In this document: piece by piece, positions 52,301 to 61,500 of the stretch
Layout: every line of letters starts with the position of its first letter
How positions within the stretch are numbered: position 1 is the first letter of the stretch
From: Plakobranchus ocellatus
Lineage: Eukaryota > Mollusca > Gastropoda > Plakobranchidae
NCBI GenBank assembly: GCA_019648995.1
Contig: BLXT01000512.1
Location: 1,117,033-1,181,032, forward strand
Length of the DNA: 64,000 nucleotides
Reading direction: 5' to 3'
Translations under genes and position numbers: made by a program
Notes under the pieces: generated by a model
What the model was told of the DNA's origin: nothing
Databases searched by the model: none
Seen by the model: only the letters and a program-made list of their open reading frames with translations

Positions 52301-55300
52301 AAAATAATATGTAAGGTAATTTATTATTCCAAGAGACATAAAATAATGTTCTACAACTTGTTATTATATTTTGTGATTTGTATGTTTTTTTTTGCATGTA
52401 TTGCATCTGACAGTTTTGAAAACTTTAAATTCAGTTGCACAAATAATCTGTGATGTTTTTATGTCAATATTTCTAATTCTTTTTTTTTTTCAAAAGCATT
52501 TTCAAGAATTTGTTATTGCCAGCAGACTAAGTCTTGTAATTTAATGCAAAAATTACCCCCTTTTTTTCAATGAATTTCAAACCTAATTTTTTAAACTACA
52601 CCTGGTACTCATTTTGATAGCAAAATCAAGATCTCCTACGTCAGATCCTTAATTCAATACATGATATTTTCTCACAGTTCATGCTTTAAATTTATCTCAG
52701 AAATGTAAGTTATAGAGGCTAGTTTTGTGATAACTGCCTTAATTTAATTTTTCAATAAAAAAAAAATATGTATATCAATACAATTACTTAATAAAGTGCC
52801 AAAGCTCTCCTTCCCACTTTTGAAAAAAGTCAATCTCTGTTCTTGTGCATTTCCACTTTCAATGAAATTTTTGCATTTCGGATTCAGGTAATTTTTTTTT
52901 GAAATTCTGTATTTTGAACGGCAAACCATTGTTGCTATAGCACAGTAAATTAATTGAGCTCATCTTTTTTCTCTATGAATCTATGCTCTCAAAAGATCAC
53001 AGTTGTTTCAAATGTTTTCTAACAAAAAAGTAGGAACACAAAGAAAAAAAACACTAGGTCTTATGATAAAATAGCAAGCCACAGACAGAATGACTGGCAT
53101 ACATCTGTAACATTTACAAAAGATTAAGATGCACAATATGCTATAAATAATTTTTTTAAAAAAAGGCTCTTGATGATATTAATATAAAAACGTTTGAGAA
53201 CACAAAAAAATTTGAAAGACACCTTTTTTTTTTTTTTTTGAGAAATTAAAAAAAAATTTCTTATCAACTTACATGAGTACAATAAAGATTAATATCTAAA
53301 CCCTCAATGTAAAGGCTGCACATTCCAACGCCCTTGCCTCCAAACCAGTCACCATGAAAGACTTTGTGTGGGTGACCATTTAAATGAAAACTGTAATACA
53401 TAGTTTCTGTGATAAGATGCTTGGAAAAAACGCAGATGCCACTGCCTATTGCACCACTGTTATGGATAAAAAAAAAAATCTGAAAATTTTTTTTACAGAT
53501 ACATATGTACAGATACATTCATATTGAAAAGTGAAAACTATCTTTTTTTCTTTTAAAATTGTCAAGAGTGTACATGTGCATGAATCCTCCAATTACCAAA
53601 ACAAAATACATTTGCATCCTGATTGATTAATTTTTTAAAAAAAGGAAAACATCCTAATTAAACATTTCAGTGCATCCATTGATAAATGCCTGCATTTTGA
53701 CAGGTCCTGCAAAAATTCATTGTGCATAATCTACAACGCTATGATTAGGAACTTTCACTCACGTTGCGTGCATTAAACTACAGTGCACTCCACTTAATTC
53801 GACATTTCCCTTAATTCGACGCACTTAAAAAGTCCCAAATAATTCGCACTTAATCTTTAATAAGTAAACCTGCCCAAATCGACATACTGCGTGGCTCATT
53901 CTCTTAATTCGACAGTTCCCATCCAAGTTTCTAGATCAAACTAAACAAAAATGCTTGGGCCTGGCCGTCTCCCCAAACAAAATCAAGGTATCTGATAAGT
54001 TAAAACAGACTATTCATTGAGATTGAGTCACTGCAGGGGTGATGAGGTTTAGATAAAGGGTGGGGGGTGCACAGGAGAGGAGGAAAGGTATGACATTAAA
54101 CTGGGCCTAAGCCTACGCTCTCTGGCCTAGACTTAACACTGCAATGTGAGTGGATAGCAGTGGCAGGCATCCCCTGCTAGGTACCACTCATGTGCATGAG
54201 TGTGTGTGTGTGCATAGCTGGCGACGAGGGAGAAGACCTTGTTAGTGTTATTATATTTAATAATCAATATTATGGCAAAAGAACTCCCCCTCCCCCGCCT
54301 GCTTTTTTTTTTTTTCGCTCTATGGCTTGTTTTTCTTACAATTCGACATTCTTTTAATTCGACATGTGTGGCCCGGTCCCTTTGATGTCGAATTATCAGG
54401 TGTGCACTGTATGACAAAAAAGAAAATTATGGTCCATCATTGCTTTTTCTTCCACGCAATTAAAAGAAAATTGGCCAATGTTGACTGAAGCCCTAAACAC
54501 CAACCACATCAGTCTTACTGGTATAAGGCAATGGGTCCTTATTTTAGAATAGGGATCCAAACTTTATTTTCAAAGCCACGCCACAAATGCATTGATTTCC
54601 TTCATAGCTTTCAACATCTTGTGGTTTAAAAACAAAAGGATGTATCTTTGTTGTTGTTTTTTTTAAGTACTGGAAATATGTAAGATTTAATAAAATATGA
54701 TGACCAGCATTAAGCAAATTTTGAAAACTTTGAAAGAAAAGCTGAATACACAATAAAGATAGTTGGAGGAGAATTGCAAAATTTACAGTATTAGATTTAT
54801 TTTACCTGTAAAAATAATGCGAGAAGGGTAGTTTCTTTTGTAGCTTTTCTCTCAATAGATGGAAATCAGACTTGACCCATATCTGACCAAAAAGGAAAAA
54901 AAAAGGCCAATTATATATATACAATTCAACACATTTGGCAATGATTTGGCCAGTTAATTTTACCTTCAATTACTTTTGAATGAAAGGATTTTTAAAAGAT
55001 TTAAGTATTATATTATGTAAGTCAAAACATTTTTTTCCAAACAGAAATGTATAAATTCTCTATTATTATCAAGGTAAAAAAGAGAAAAAAAAACTTCTCC
55101 AATATTAAGGAAGGTTTGCTGCAAAAAATTTACCTCTTCAAGAACTACGATGTCATAACTGGCATTGTAGAGATATTCTCCAAGTGCACGTATTCTTTCT
55201 TGACGGTTTTTGCAAATTACTGGAAACGGTAATCCCCTAGTTTAAAAAAAAATGAAATACAGTTAAGATTTGTATAATGTTTTTTTTTTTTGTTTTTTTT

Positions 55301-56680
55301 TGGGGGGGGGGGCAATTTAAGGCCACAGGAAAAAATTACATACATATATTGAGAAAGACAAACAGCATTGTTACTGCATTGAGATTAATTGTTTTTCTTG
55401 CTATGAACATCTTCTATAAAGCAAGATATTTTCAAAAGCTACGTATATCTGCAGAGCTCTATTTAAGTGTACCTATTAGCACTTTAAAAAAGGAATCAAG
55501 ATTTCCATTGTTTTTTTTAAAGATTTTTTTTTCTTTCGAATACAGATAAAGCTTACAACTTTGGTCAAGCTATTTAAACAACTTCATGCAGATCATATAA
55601 CTCCAATAAGTGTTTTGGAAGTGAACAGACGTTCACACTGATAAAACATGAGATCAACTATGCCGGCACAAAAAGAAATGTGGGTCAAACGCAATATATA
55701 CTCAGAAAAAATGTTTATTGGAATCAAAAGTAGGATCCTGATTTTTTTTCTTGGTAAAAAGCATTGAGGTCGCTTTCTTTACACTTTACTTTTAGAGATT
55801 TTCTTTAAGCCACTTTATTGCTGAATAGGTACAGGAGAGAAGATTCTTGGCTAGAAAAGAAGATTGAATCTGTCAACTCTAGTATTATACTGAATATCCA
55901 TTCTGATCACGCTATAACACTATACAAATTCAAAGAAGCCAGAGGGTGTCTGCTGATGGACTGACTGGTCAGCAATAGTCACAATATGTTTGAAATGTTC
56001 TCTCTTTCACTCTCTGTAAGTTTGCACTCTCACTCTCTTTCCTCACTCTCAGGCAGTCAGAGTTGATGTATATATGTGTGGGACAATGCAATACCTGACG
56101 TCTTACTTTCTTTTCACATAAAATTAACATTATTTCTCACTTTTATGTCCCTTTTCACCCCACAATTTCCCTCATACCATTTTTTGTATTTCAACATATT
56201 ATTCCTCATTAGATTAAAGATTACTGCAAGGCCAGAGTTCTGATTACACAGAAAAAGAAACTAAAATTAAGAAAATGACCTTCTTGTCTTTAACAAATAC
56301 AATGAAAAATTTAACCCCATTTATGCTCTGTAATTTGAACTTTCGCTTCTTCCGAGTCTGGGACTTTTTAATTAGAACAGGAGAAAAAATTGTGCTAAAT
56401 GTTTTAACATTATCCTCTTGTAGTAGTCCAGAAGCCAGGAAGCGCTAGAATCTAGATGTCTAGTCCACTGCCAAAATTAAAGAAATCTACATGCAATATA
56501 AATGACGATTCGGCTTTAAATATATTCATTAGTAAAAGCTATTTTGAATACTCTTAATCAAAATCTGGCTAGTCTACTTTTATATAAAATTCTTTGTTTT
56601 TCTTACCAGCAATTTAAGGTCATTACTTTGAGATCTACAGACATGTTTGGCCACCTTCCAAAACAAAATAATGGTGGGAT
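40272..56680 (-). CDS. SMPD2: Neutral sphingomyelinase (sphingomyelin phosphodiesterase 2), complete
   Basis: A Mg-dependent phosphodiesterase of the DNase I/EEP fold that splits sphingomyelin to ceramide and phosphocholine at internal membranes. Coding exons in transcript order: 56644-56607, 55236-55134, 54882-54806, 53456-53273, 50711-50629, 49473-49353, 46314-46185, 42212-42096, 41286-41156, 40499-40272. All junctions are GT/AG and phases agree, giving 1212 nt and 403 residues (human is about 423). Visible motifs: MTLNCWG near the start (N11), LEE at 45-47 (metal-binding Glu), HGDWFGGK at 107-114, AGDFN at 173-177, GVRIDY at 233-238 and SDHEA at 269-273 (catalytic D270-H271). Two hydrophobic segments at about 329-347 and 354-382 form the C-terminal membrane anchor typical of SMPD2. 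The start ATG is at 56644-56642; an acceptor-like ttattttcag ending at 56681 suggests a further 5' UTR exon upstream. Confidence 0.96.
40690..40730. other. Short N gap with C and A homopolymers
   Basis: Eight N (40690-40697) are followed by 20 C and about 13 A, inside the last SMPD2 intron. This is most likely a sequencing or assembly artefact at a homopolymer. Confidence 0.8.
41156..41286 (-). CDS. SMPD2: SMPD2 exon 9
   Basis: Residues 285-328, ETENIARLNIAKPLSRDQRE onward to CVNEEKFFQ. It links the catalytic domain to the membrane anchor and is poorly conserved, but both junction phases fit exactly. Confidence 0.85.
41310..41600. repeat. Degenerate repeat, about 80 bp, with hairpin
   Basis: Units share 'taataagagaatgaaaaatg', 'ttctctgtcat' and 'gttgat'. 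A perfect inverted repeat (23-bp arms, AAAA loop) sits within it at 41360-41409. Confidence 0.55.
41360..41409. repeat. Perfect hairpin: 23-bp arms, 4-nt loop
   Basis: The arms are 41360-41382 (tttcctcctcttattacata then ata) and 41387-41409, the exact reverse complement, around AAAA. It lies in the SMPD2 intron between exons 8 and 9. Confidence 0.95.
42096..42212 (-). CDS. SMPD2: SMPD2 exon 8: catalytic His exon
   Basis: Residues 246-285: YCDICVSDLQIGIGKVPKTD, then NYSDHEAVIARL. The SDHEA motif carries the catalytic His (271, close to human 272). Confidence 0.95.
43346..43388. repeat. Poly(A)/(TA) tract
   Basis: A run of about 21 A followed by (TA)n in a SMPD2 intron. Confidence 0.9.
43590..44740 (-). 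pseudogene. hAT-like DNA transposon relic (transposase)
   Basis: The minus strand carries ordered pieces of a transposase related to the hAT-type, zinc-finger-associated transposase-derived proteins of animals. In order of decreasing coordinate: SEIAKQYTCAHTK (near 44620), FSLYDDGSN (near 44490), IGRLNGGIEAHIKEASPTIH (44330-44270), YRLENSSKHSNDLKKFLE (near 44150), HKILKYGSTR (near 44080), and LEFHRSRHRDRADLMIGEP (near 43700). Pieces fall in different frames with several in-frame stops, so it is dead. It lies in the SMPD2 intron between exons 7 and 8, in the gene's own orientation. Superfamily assignment rests on memory of the SLxxDGSNDxxxxxLYP and STRWLSL patterns; terminal inverted repeats were not found. 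Confidence 0.65.
46185..46314 (-). CDS. SMPD2: SMPD2 exon 7
   Basis: Residues 203-246, starting NNQADEDTSGTCDVPGN and ending with the conserved RPHGVRIDYIMYYAKE (human FGVRIDYVLYKA). The Tyr codon T|AC is split to exon 8. Confidence 0.95.
46315..49352. other. SMPD2 intron 6
   Basis: Contains an old retroelement 3' fragment at 48158-48655 (listed separately), a poly(A) run near 46863-46880 and a C/A homopolymer at 47997-48018. Nothing else was recognised. Confidence 0.6.
48158..48655 (+). mobile_element. Old retroelement 3' fragment (copy A)
   Basis: Matches 61075-61495 along its length: 'aaccttctgagcaaactctc', 'gtagaaggaatgagcagtta', 'attcttggcacaatcatta', then 'cctaggggggttctactctg' and 'ctctgctgcc'. 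The family is a reverse-transcriptase-type element of class I could not settle; only its 3' end is present and it is broken and old. This copy alone carries an internal 64-bp tandem duplication (48373-48436 and 48437-48500). It is antisense to SMPD2. Confidence 0.7.
49353..49473 (-). CDS. SMPD2: SMPD2 exon 6: GDFN metal-site exon
   Basis: Residues 162-202: TSSNCDMVIVAGDFNITPSQ, then LGYKVITQYGNLQDVWKDE. Equivalent to human ADVVLLCGDLNMHPEDLG. D175 and N177 are the conserved EEP active-site pair. Confidence 0.95.
50629..50711 (-). CDS. SMPD2: SMPD2 exon 5
   Basis: Residues 135-162: FHAEYNPGQDEYEAHRLAQ, then AIELCQFVR, matching human HAEYNRQKDIYLAHRVAQAWELAQF. CG|A is split to exon 6. Confidence 0.95.
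50712..53272. other. SMPD2 intron 4, nothing recognised
   Basis: AT-rich, about 2.6 kb. Short open frames (for example 50806-50994 and 52744-52929 on the minus strand) have no recognisable product. Confidence 0.6.
53273..53456 (-). CDS. SMPD2: SMPD2 exon 4: HGDWF motif exon
   Basis: Residues 73-134: SGAIGSGICVFSKHLITETM, then HLNGHPHKVFHGDWFGGKGV and LNLYCTH-like ending (INLYCTH). All match human SMPD2 motifs (SGIIGSGLCVFSKHP; HHGDWFSGKAVG). Confidence 0.97.
53781..54409. mobile_element. Tigger/pogo-like MITE, 629 bp, with TA target duplication
   Basis: Both ends begin CAGTGCAC and continue with TAATTCGACAT in inverted orientation. The left end is CAGTGCACTCCACTTAATTC and the right end, reverse-complemented, CAGTGCACACCTGATAATTC. 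A TA dinucleotide flanks each side (53779-53780 and 54410-54411). The motif taattcgac or its complement recurs in both subterminal regions. No transposase frame is present, so it is non-autonomous. It sits in the SMPD2 intron between exons 3 and 4. Confidence 0.88.
54806..54882 (-). CDS. SMPD2: SMPD2 exon 3
   Basis: Residues 48-73: IWVKSDFHLLREKLQKKLPF then SHYFY. Follows the LEE metal-site motif as in human EEVWSEQDFQYLRQKL. The Ser codon AG|T is split to exon 4. Confidence 0.95.
55134..55236 (-). CDS. SMPD2: SMPD2 exon 2
   Basis: Residues 13-47: GLPFPVICKNRQERIRALGE, then YLYNASYDIVVLEE, ending with the catalytic-site Glu pair. TG|G (Trp13) is split from exon 1. Confidence 0.96.
55592..55750 (+). 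repeat. Dispersed repeat copy 1, about 158 bp
   Basis: Similar to 58021-58178 with scattered substitutions: shared blocks include gttcacactgat, aaacatgagat, and ggcacaaaaagaaatgtggg. It lies in SMPD2 intron 1. Confidence 0.85.
56607..56680 (-). CDS. SMPD2: SMPD2 exon 1 with start codon
   Basis: ATG at 56644-56642 gives MSVDLKVMTLNCW, aligning with human RLRIFNLNCWG, so this start is well placed. The 36 nt above it (56680-56645) are 5' UTR, bounded by an acceptor-like ttattttcag. Donor gtaaga at 56606. Confidence 0.88.
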
Positions 56681-57792
56681 CTGAAAATAACGAAATAATG
56701 TTTCTATCACAAATATGGAATAATCATTTCAATTTGGGATGAAATTGTAATCTAAATTTATTTTCTATCTATCGCAGATCTAATTTCTAAAACCCAAGCA
56801 CTAAATTGTGATGGTTATCCAGGCCCTGGTAATAATTACTTATCAAATGAAACAAGGAAACTTAAAGTAATGCACCGGAAGTTTACAGCTAGATACACAA
56901 GCAAGCCTAAAGATGCCAGGAAAAAAAAAGTTATATCTGACATAGAGATGAACAACATGTGACAATGTTAAATAATCCATGTAATTGTTTAAATAAAAAT
57001 AAGCTAAATTTCTGGGATACAAAAATTTAATCAGTTTTGTGGACTAGAAGTTATTTTACATGATTAAATTATGTCAATTAATAAAAGACGTAAATGTTCT
57101 TGAAAAAGAAAATCTGATATTTGAGCTTTCTCTGCCGAATAATATTTTACCAATAACAATGCAAAGGGAGGCTATTCTCATCTGATAGTGCACCGAAAAC
57201 CAAAACAAACGATAAGATCTACATCTTCTACTGTTTTATAATATCATGCACTTACAATCAAGGGCTATTTCTTCGGAGAAACGAAAACTAGACAAACCCA
57301 AAACCTTTGAAGCATGGTTTAGATGTAGATTTTTAAACTTGCAATTTTGGATCTAGAATCAAAATCTGTATCCTCAGGCACTGGCTATTAAAATCATAAA
57401 AATGACGACTTTCTGGGTTACTTTTAGATCTAAAATGAGCAAAGATTATATCTAAATTTAAATCTTAGGCCTAAAGCTCTTTTGCTTCTGGTCTATGATT
57501 AGTCTAAAATATTTTAATGTATCAAATCCCAGACCTCATTATCCAGATTAAAATTAGTTTTAAAATCCGATCAAAATGTATGGTCTTCTTGGCAGGCGAG
57601 AAATCCAAGGCATTGATACACGCTTCATTTGCAAGGCCTCAACAGGTTTGTAAATGGGTGTTAAATGTGGAAAAAAATAGTAAACACAAATGATAGAACT
57701 AATTAATAAATGGTTATGCAATAGTTTTGTCTGATTATAGATATCTGTCATTGAAAAGGCCAAATCTGCATTATAAATTTGTAGGCCTAATC

Positions 57793-57814
57793 AGATCTAG
57801 ATCTAGATCTAGAC
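57793..57814. repeat. Short AGATCT/TCTAGA run
   Basis: About three and a half units of (GATCTA), the clearest of many such palindromic hexamers in the right half of the window. Confidence 0.85.
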
Positions 57815-58020
57815 TTTTTTTTGTGTTTTGTCTTTAAAATTTTAGTTTAATGTATAGTGTCAGAATGACTCTCATAGTGTTGAAATACTTGTTGAGCAAT
57901 CATGTTTGAAATAAACAGGGCTGGTATTCATCAGCAGAACAGTGGATCTCCGCATAATCTTGATTTTGAAGTGGCAGTATAAAAAAAAAATCCACAGGTA
58001 TATAATTAAGATTTTTTTTT

Positions 58021-58178
58021 ATCATATATAACTCCTGTAATTGTATTGTGAACAGAAGTTCACACTGATGAAACATGAGATTAACTATGTTGGCACAAAA
58101 AGAAATGTGGGTCACATGTGATATATACTCAGAAAAAATCTTTTGAGGAATCAAATGTAGGAACATGATTTTTATCAA
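58021..58178 (+). repeat. Dispersed repeat copy 2, about 158 bp
   Basis: Partner of 55592-55750, same orientation, in the SMPD2-DCAF6 interval. Both copies contain a gtgaac-4nt-gttcac inverted repeat. Confidence 0.85.
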
Positions 58179-58503
58179 TGGAAAATGAATTATTAAAAAT
58201 AAGAGCTGCATCAGAAATGAAAATGAATGGTCACAACGTTGACTAGCTGAACCCAAATTGCCAATGTGTGTAAGTCTGTGGGTTTTCCCCTTGAGTGCAC
58301 TTTGCTTATTGTAAAAAGGCATAGATGCTCTTTCTCTATATCCATCTTTTTCCCTCCCACTCGCTCTCTCTCAAAGAAATTGAACTTATGTATTTGGTTT
58401 GAAGATGCTAGTTTTTTTTAAAACATATCTCTTAAATATTGAAGAATGCACAATCTTTTATTCTGTCAAAGTGTCAGCAGTTGCCATTTTTTGTTTGTTT
58501 TAG

Positions 58504-58562
58504 GATTGCACTTCCTGCAAAGAATGAAACTGGAGCGGAAACTATGTGTCCACAATGGATGC
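58504..58562 (+). CDS. DCAF6: DCAF6 first recognised exon
   Basis: Two bases complete a split codon, then [19 protein letters not shown]. Human DCAF6 reads EFIQRLKLEATLNVHDGC. Acceptor ttttag ends at 58503; donor gtaagt at 58563. Confidence 0.9.
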
Positions 58563-61500
58563 GTAAGTAGGCTGTGCTAGGTTTTGATCATGAATGTATG
58601 TAATATCATCAATGGTAGGGCTGTTTTTTCTCCATTCTTTCAAACATTATCAGTTTTTTTTCTTGTTTTTATTGTTCATATGCTTCTTGTTTTTCAAAAT
58701 ACTGTTCTTCTGTTAAAGTATTTTTCACTCTTTGTTTTTCCTATGTGACTGAAGATCATTCATTAACTTTTAAGTATATTTGTCTGGTATGAACTTAAAT
58801 TGCAATTCGTTAACTGCAAGTGCAATACTCTAGCTGAATAATAATGTTTTAGAGCCCTTCTTTGTTTTTCTCTCATCTTTTTACTTCGTATCTAGTATAT
58901 CTACAAAGTCATATTCATCCCTGACCAATTTGAGACAACTTCTAATCTGAAGATATTGGTATTGCTTGAGAATCTGCTAAAACATTAGGGATTTGAGGAT
59001 TTTTTTTTATTCAGATAGTATGGTGAAGAGGAATAGCAAAAATCAGTCAGTCTTCCAACCAACCTGCATGTAAAGTGTAAAGAAATGAATTTTTTTTTAT
59101 TTTCATTTTTCAGGTAAACACAATTTGTTGGAATGAAAAAGGAACTTTAATTTTATCTGGATCTGATGATCAGCATCTTGCCATTACAGATCCATTCTTA
59201 GGAAAGGTATAAATCGTGCTTCCCAATAATCTACAAAGATTTGTAAATATTATCTTTCTTGCAATATTTATTTACATTTTACAACAGGCTTCTTAAATAT
59301 CTTTCAATTGTTTAATATACACCAGCCTTATCACTATCCAAGTTCTTAAGCTTTTTTTTTTTCCTTTTGGTTTATTGTAACATATTTTAGCAAATTAGCA
59401 AAGGAAAAAAAAAAGTTTAAATTTACATTTGAAAGTACAATATTGCTGTTATCACTAGTTGTTGCTCATTATTATAACAGAAAATGTTTTTCAGAATCTC
59501 GTCAAGTTCAGGTCTGGTCATAGATCTAACATTTTTAGTGCCAAGTTCATGCCTTCTTCAATGGACAAAGAAGTAAGCTATTCTTTTGCTTTGTGCTTAT
59601 AGTTTAAATATATTCAATGGATTGAATAGATGAAAATGCAAATATATTCAGGCATAGAACTCTTGAAACAAATAATTAAACTTAGGATCCTAAGGTTGCA
59701 CAAGATGTTAATGTATGACAAATATGAAAGGACTGGGATCAAAGGAAGTAAAGGGGTAATGAAAAACAGAAGGTAAAGAGAAAAGAGATATGAAAATACA
59801 CAAGATCAGACTCTGAGCGAATGCAGAGAGCAGTTCAGCAATCCCATCAGGGACATTGGACAACCTGGAAAAGAGATCTCTTACGTGGAATGAGATCTGG
59901 TCCATGGCCCCACTCAGAATCAGCTTCTTTATCTGACCTTTTACCCTCAAATGTATTTGTATCTAAATTGGTCATCTCAAAGAAATCCTTTAACCCCAAG
60001 TGCAATCTCTTTAGCGAAGCAAACATATCAAACAAGTTACAAAATTCAAATATCTAGGTTACCTGATAATATCAGATGGCAGATACACAAGTGAAATAAG
60101 TAAAGGAATAGCCATGGCCAAAGATACATTCCAAAAAATGAAACCAATACTGGCAAATAGAAACATAAGTACGAAAACCAAAATAAAGGTAATTAAAACA
60201 TATGTATGGTTGGTACTTTTGTATAGTAGTGAGTGTTGGACAATAAACAAAGAAATAGAGAAAAAACTAGAAGCAGTAGAGATGTGGTTTATGAGAAGAA
60301 TGATGAGGATGTCATGGACAGAAAAAAATTCAAATGAATTGGTGCTGAAAGAGGCTAATCTCGAGCGATCATTAATTAAAACCATAAGACAGAGGCAACT
60401 ACAGTTTTAGGCCATATTTGCCAACACAAGGGTTTAGAACACTTAGAAATCACTGGAGAGGTTGAAAGCAAACACAGTAGAGGTACTTTTATTGAAAGTC
60501 TTAAGTCATGGGCATTAGGCAAGTGTAGCAATAACAACTTTATAAGGTTAACTGAGAATAGGTTTGAGTGAAGAACATGATCGCCAATGTCTGCTCCAGA
60601 CAAGATACCTGATGATGATGATGACCCTCAAATGCAAATCTGGTGTGGTGAGGAATGAGAGATCATCCCAAGGCAAGCAGACTACAGAACATGTTCTCAG
60701 TTCCTGCTAAGTAGCTCTATGCCAGCGAGGTACAGTGGTGACAACAGAGTGTTACAAGAACGTACTACAGCAATATGTTATACAAAAGGTCTGCTTGTCC
60801 ATCCAAAGATAAGGGCACTAGAATTCACATAAGAAGGTGAACCAAATCCTGTTGTGGAAGTGCCATTGGTATGAATACTCTGAAGAAGAGCCATGTGGAT
60901 GGGTGTGATTTCCTAGGAATTTTCAGCTGATCTCCCAGAATGGAACAAGCATCCCAAAGTCATCCAAGACACAAGAATGAGGCCTGACATTATTTTCCAT
61001 TCAAAAGGCAAATACATATAAAAGAGAAAAATACAAGGACCTAAGCAAAGAACTGGAAACAAATCCCAGATATTGCCTATAGAGGTTGGCGCTACAGGGT
61101 TTGTTGGACATCAGCCTACAACCTTCTGAGCAAATTCTCCATCAATGGCCAGAGAAGAACCAAAGCTCGTAAAGCACCAGCTGAGCCTGCTGAAAAAGTT
61201 CCAGATGTATTTAGAGTAGAAGGAATGAGCAGTTACTTCATAAGTAATTCATTTCCTCCAACTATCAGTAGCATTCTTGGCACAATCATTAGGACGTTTA
61301 CAAAAAATCACTAAAGCTTGAAAAGAAAAGGTTGGGTGTTCAAAACCCAAAAAATTGGGCTCAAAGGTAAAAAAAAGTAGCATAGGGACAACTAGGAGTG
61401 TCCCCCTAGAGTATCAGAAGTTCAGGGCTGAAACACTTGCCTAAGGGGGGGTTCTTCTCTGAAGATACTCTGCTGCCTTGCTCTCACAGAATATCTTTGT

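Larger units (their letters stand above)
56681..58503. promoter_or_regulatory. Divergent interval between SMPD2 and DCAF6
   Basis: The two genes point away from each other here, so their promoters, first non-coding SMPD2 exon and DCAF6 first exon may all lie in this 1.8 kb or just beyond. No TATA box or CpG-rich core is obvious. It contains a short (GATCTA)n run at 57793-57814 and a dispersed repeat copy at 58021-58178. Confidence 0.4.

Noticed and set aside
55828-55960. Short stretch reading SDHAITLYKFKEARG that resembles the end of a LINE endonuclease
   Set aside because: Too short and lacks other endonuclease blocks nearby; chance similarity cannot be excluded.
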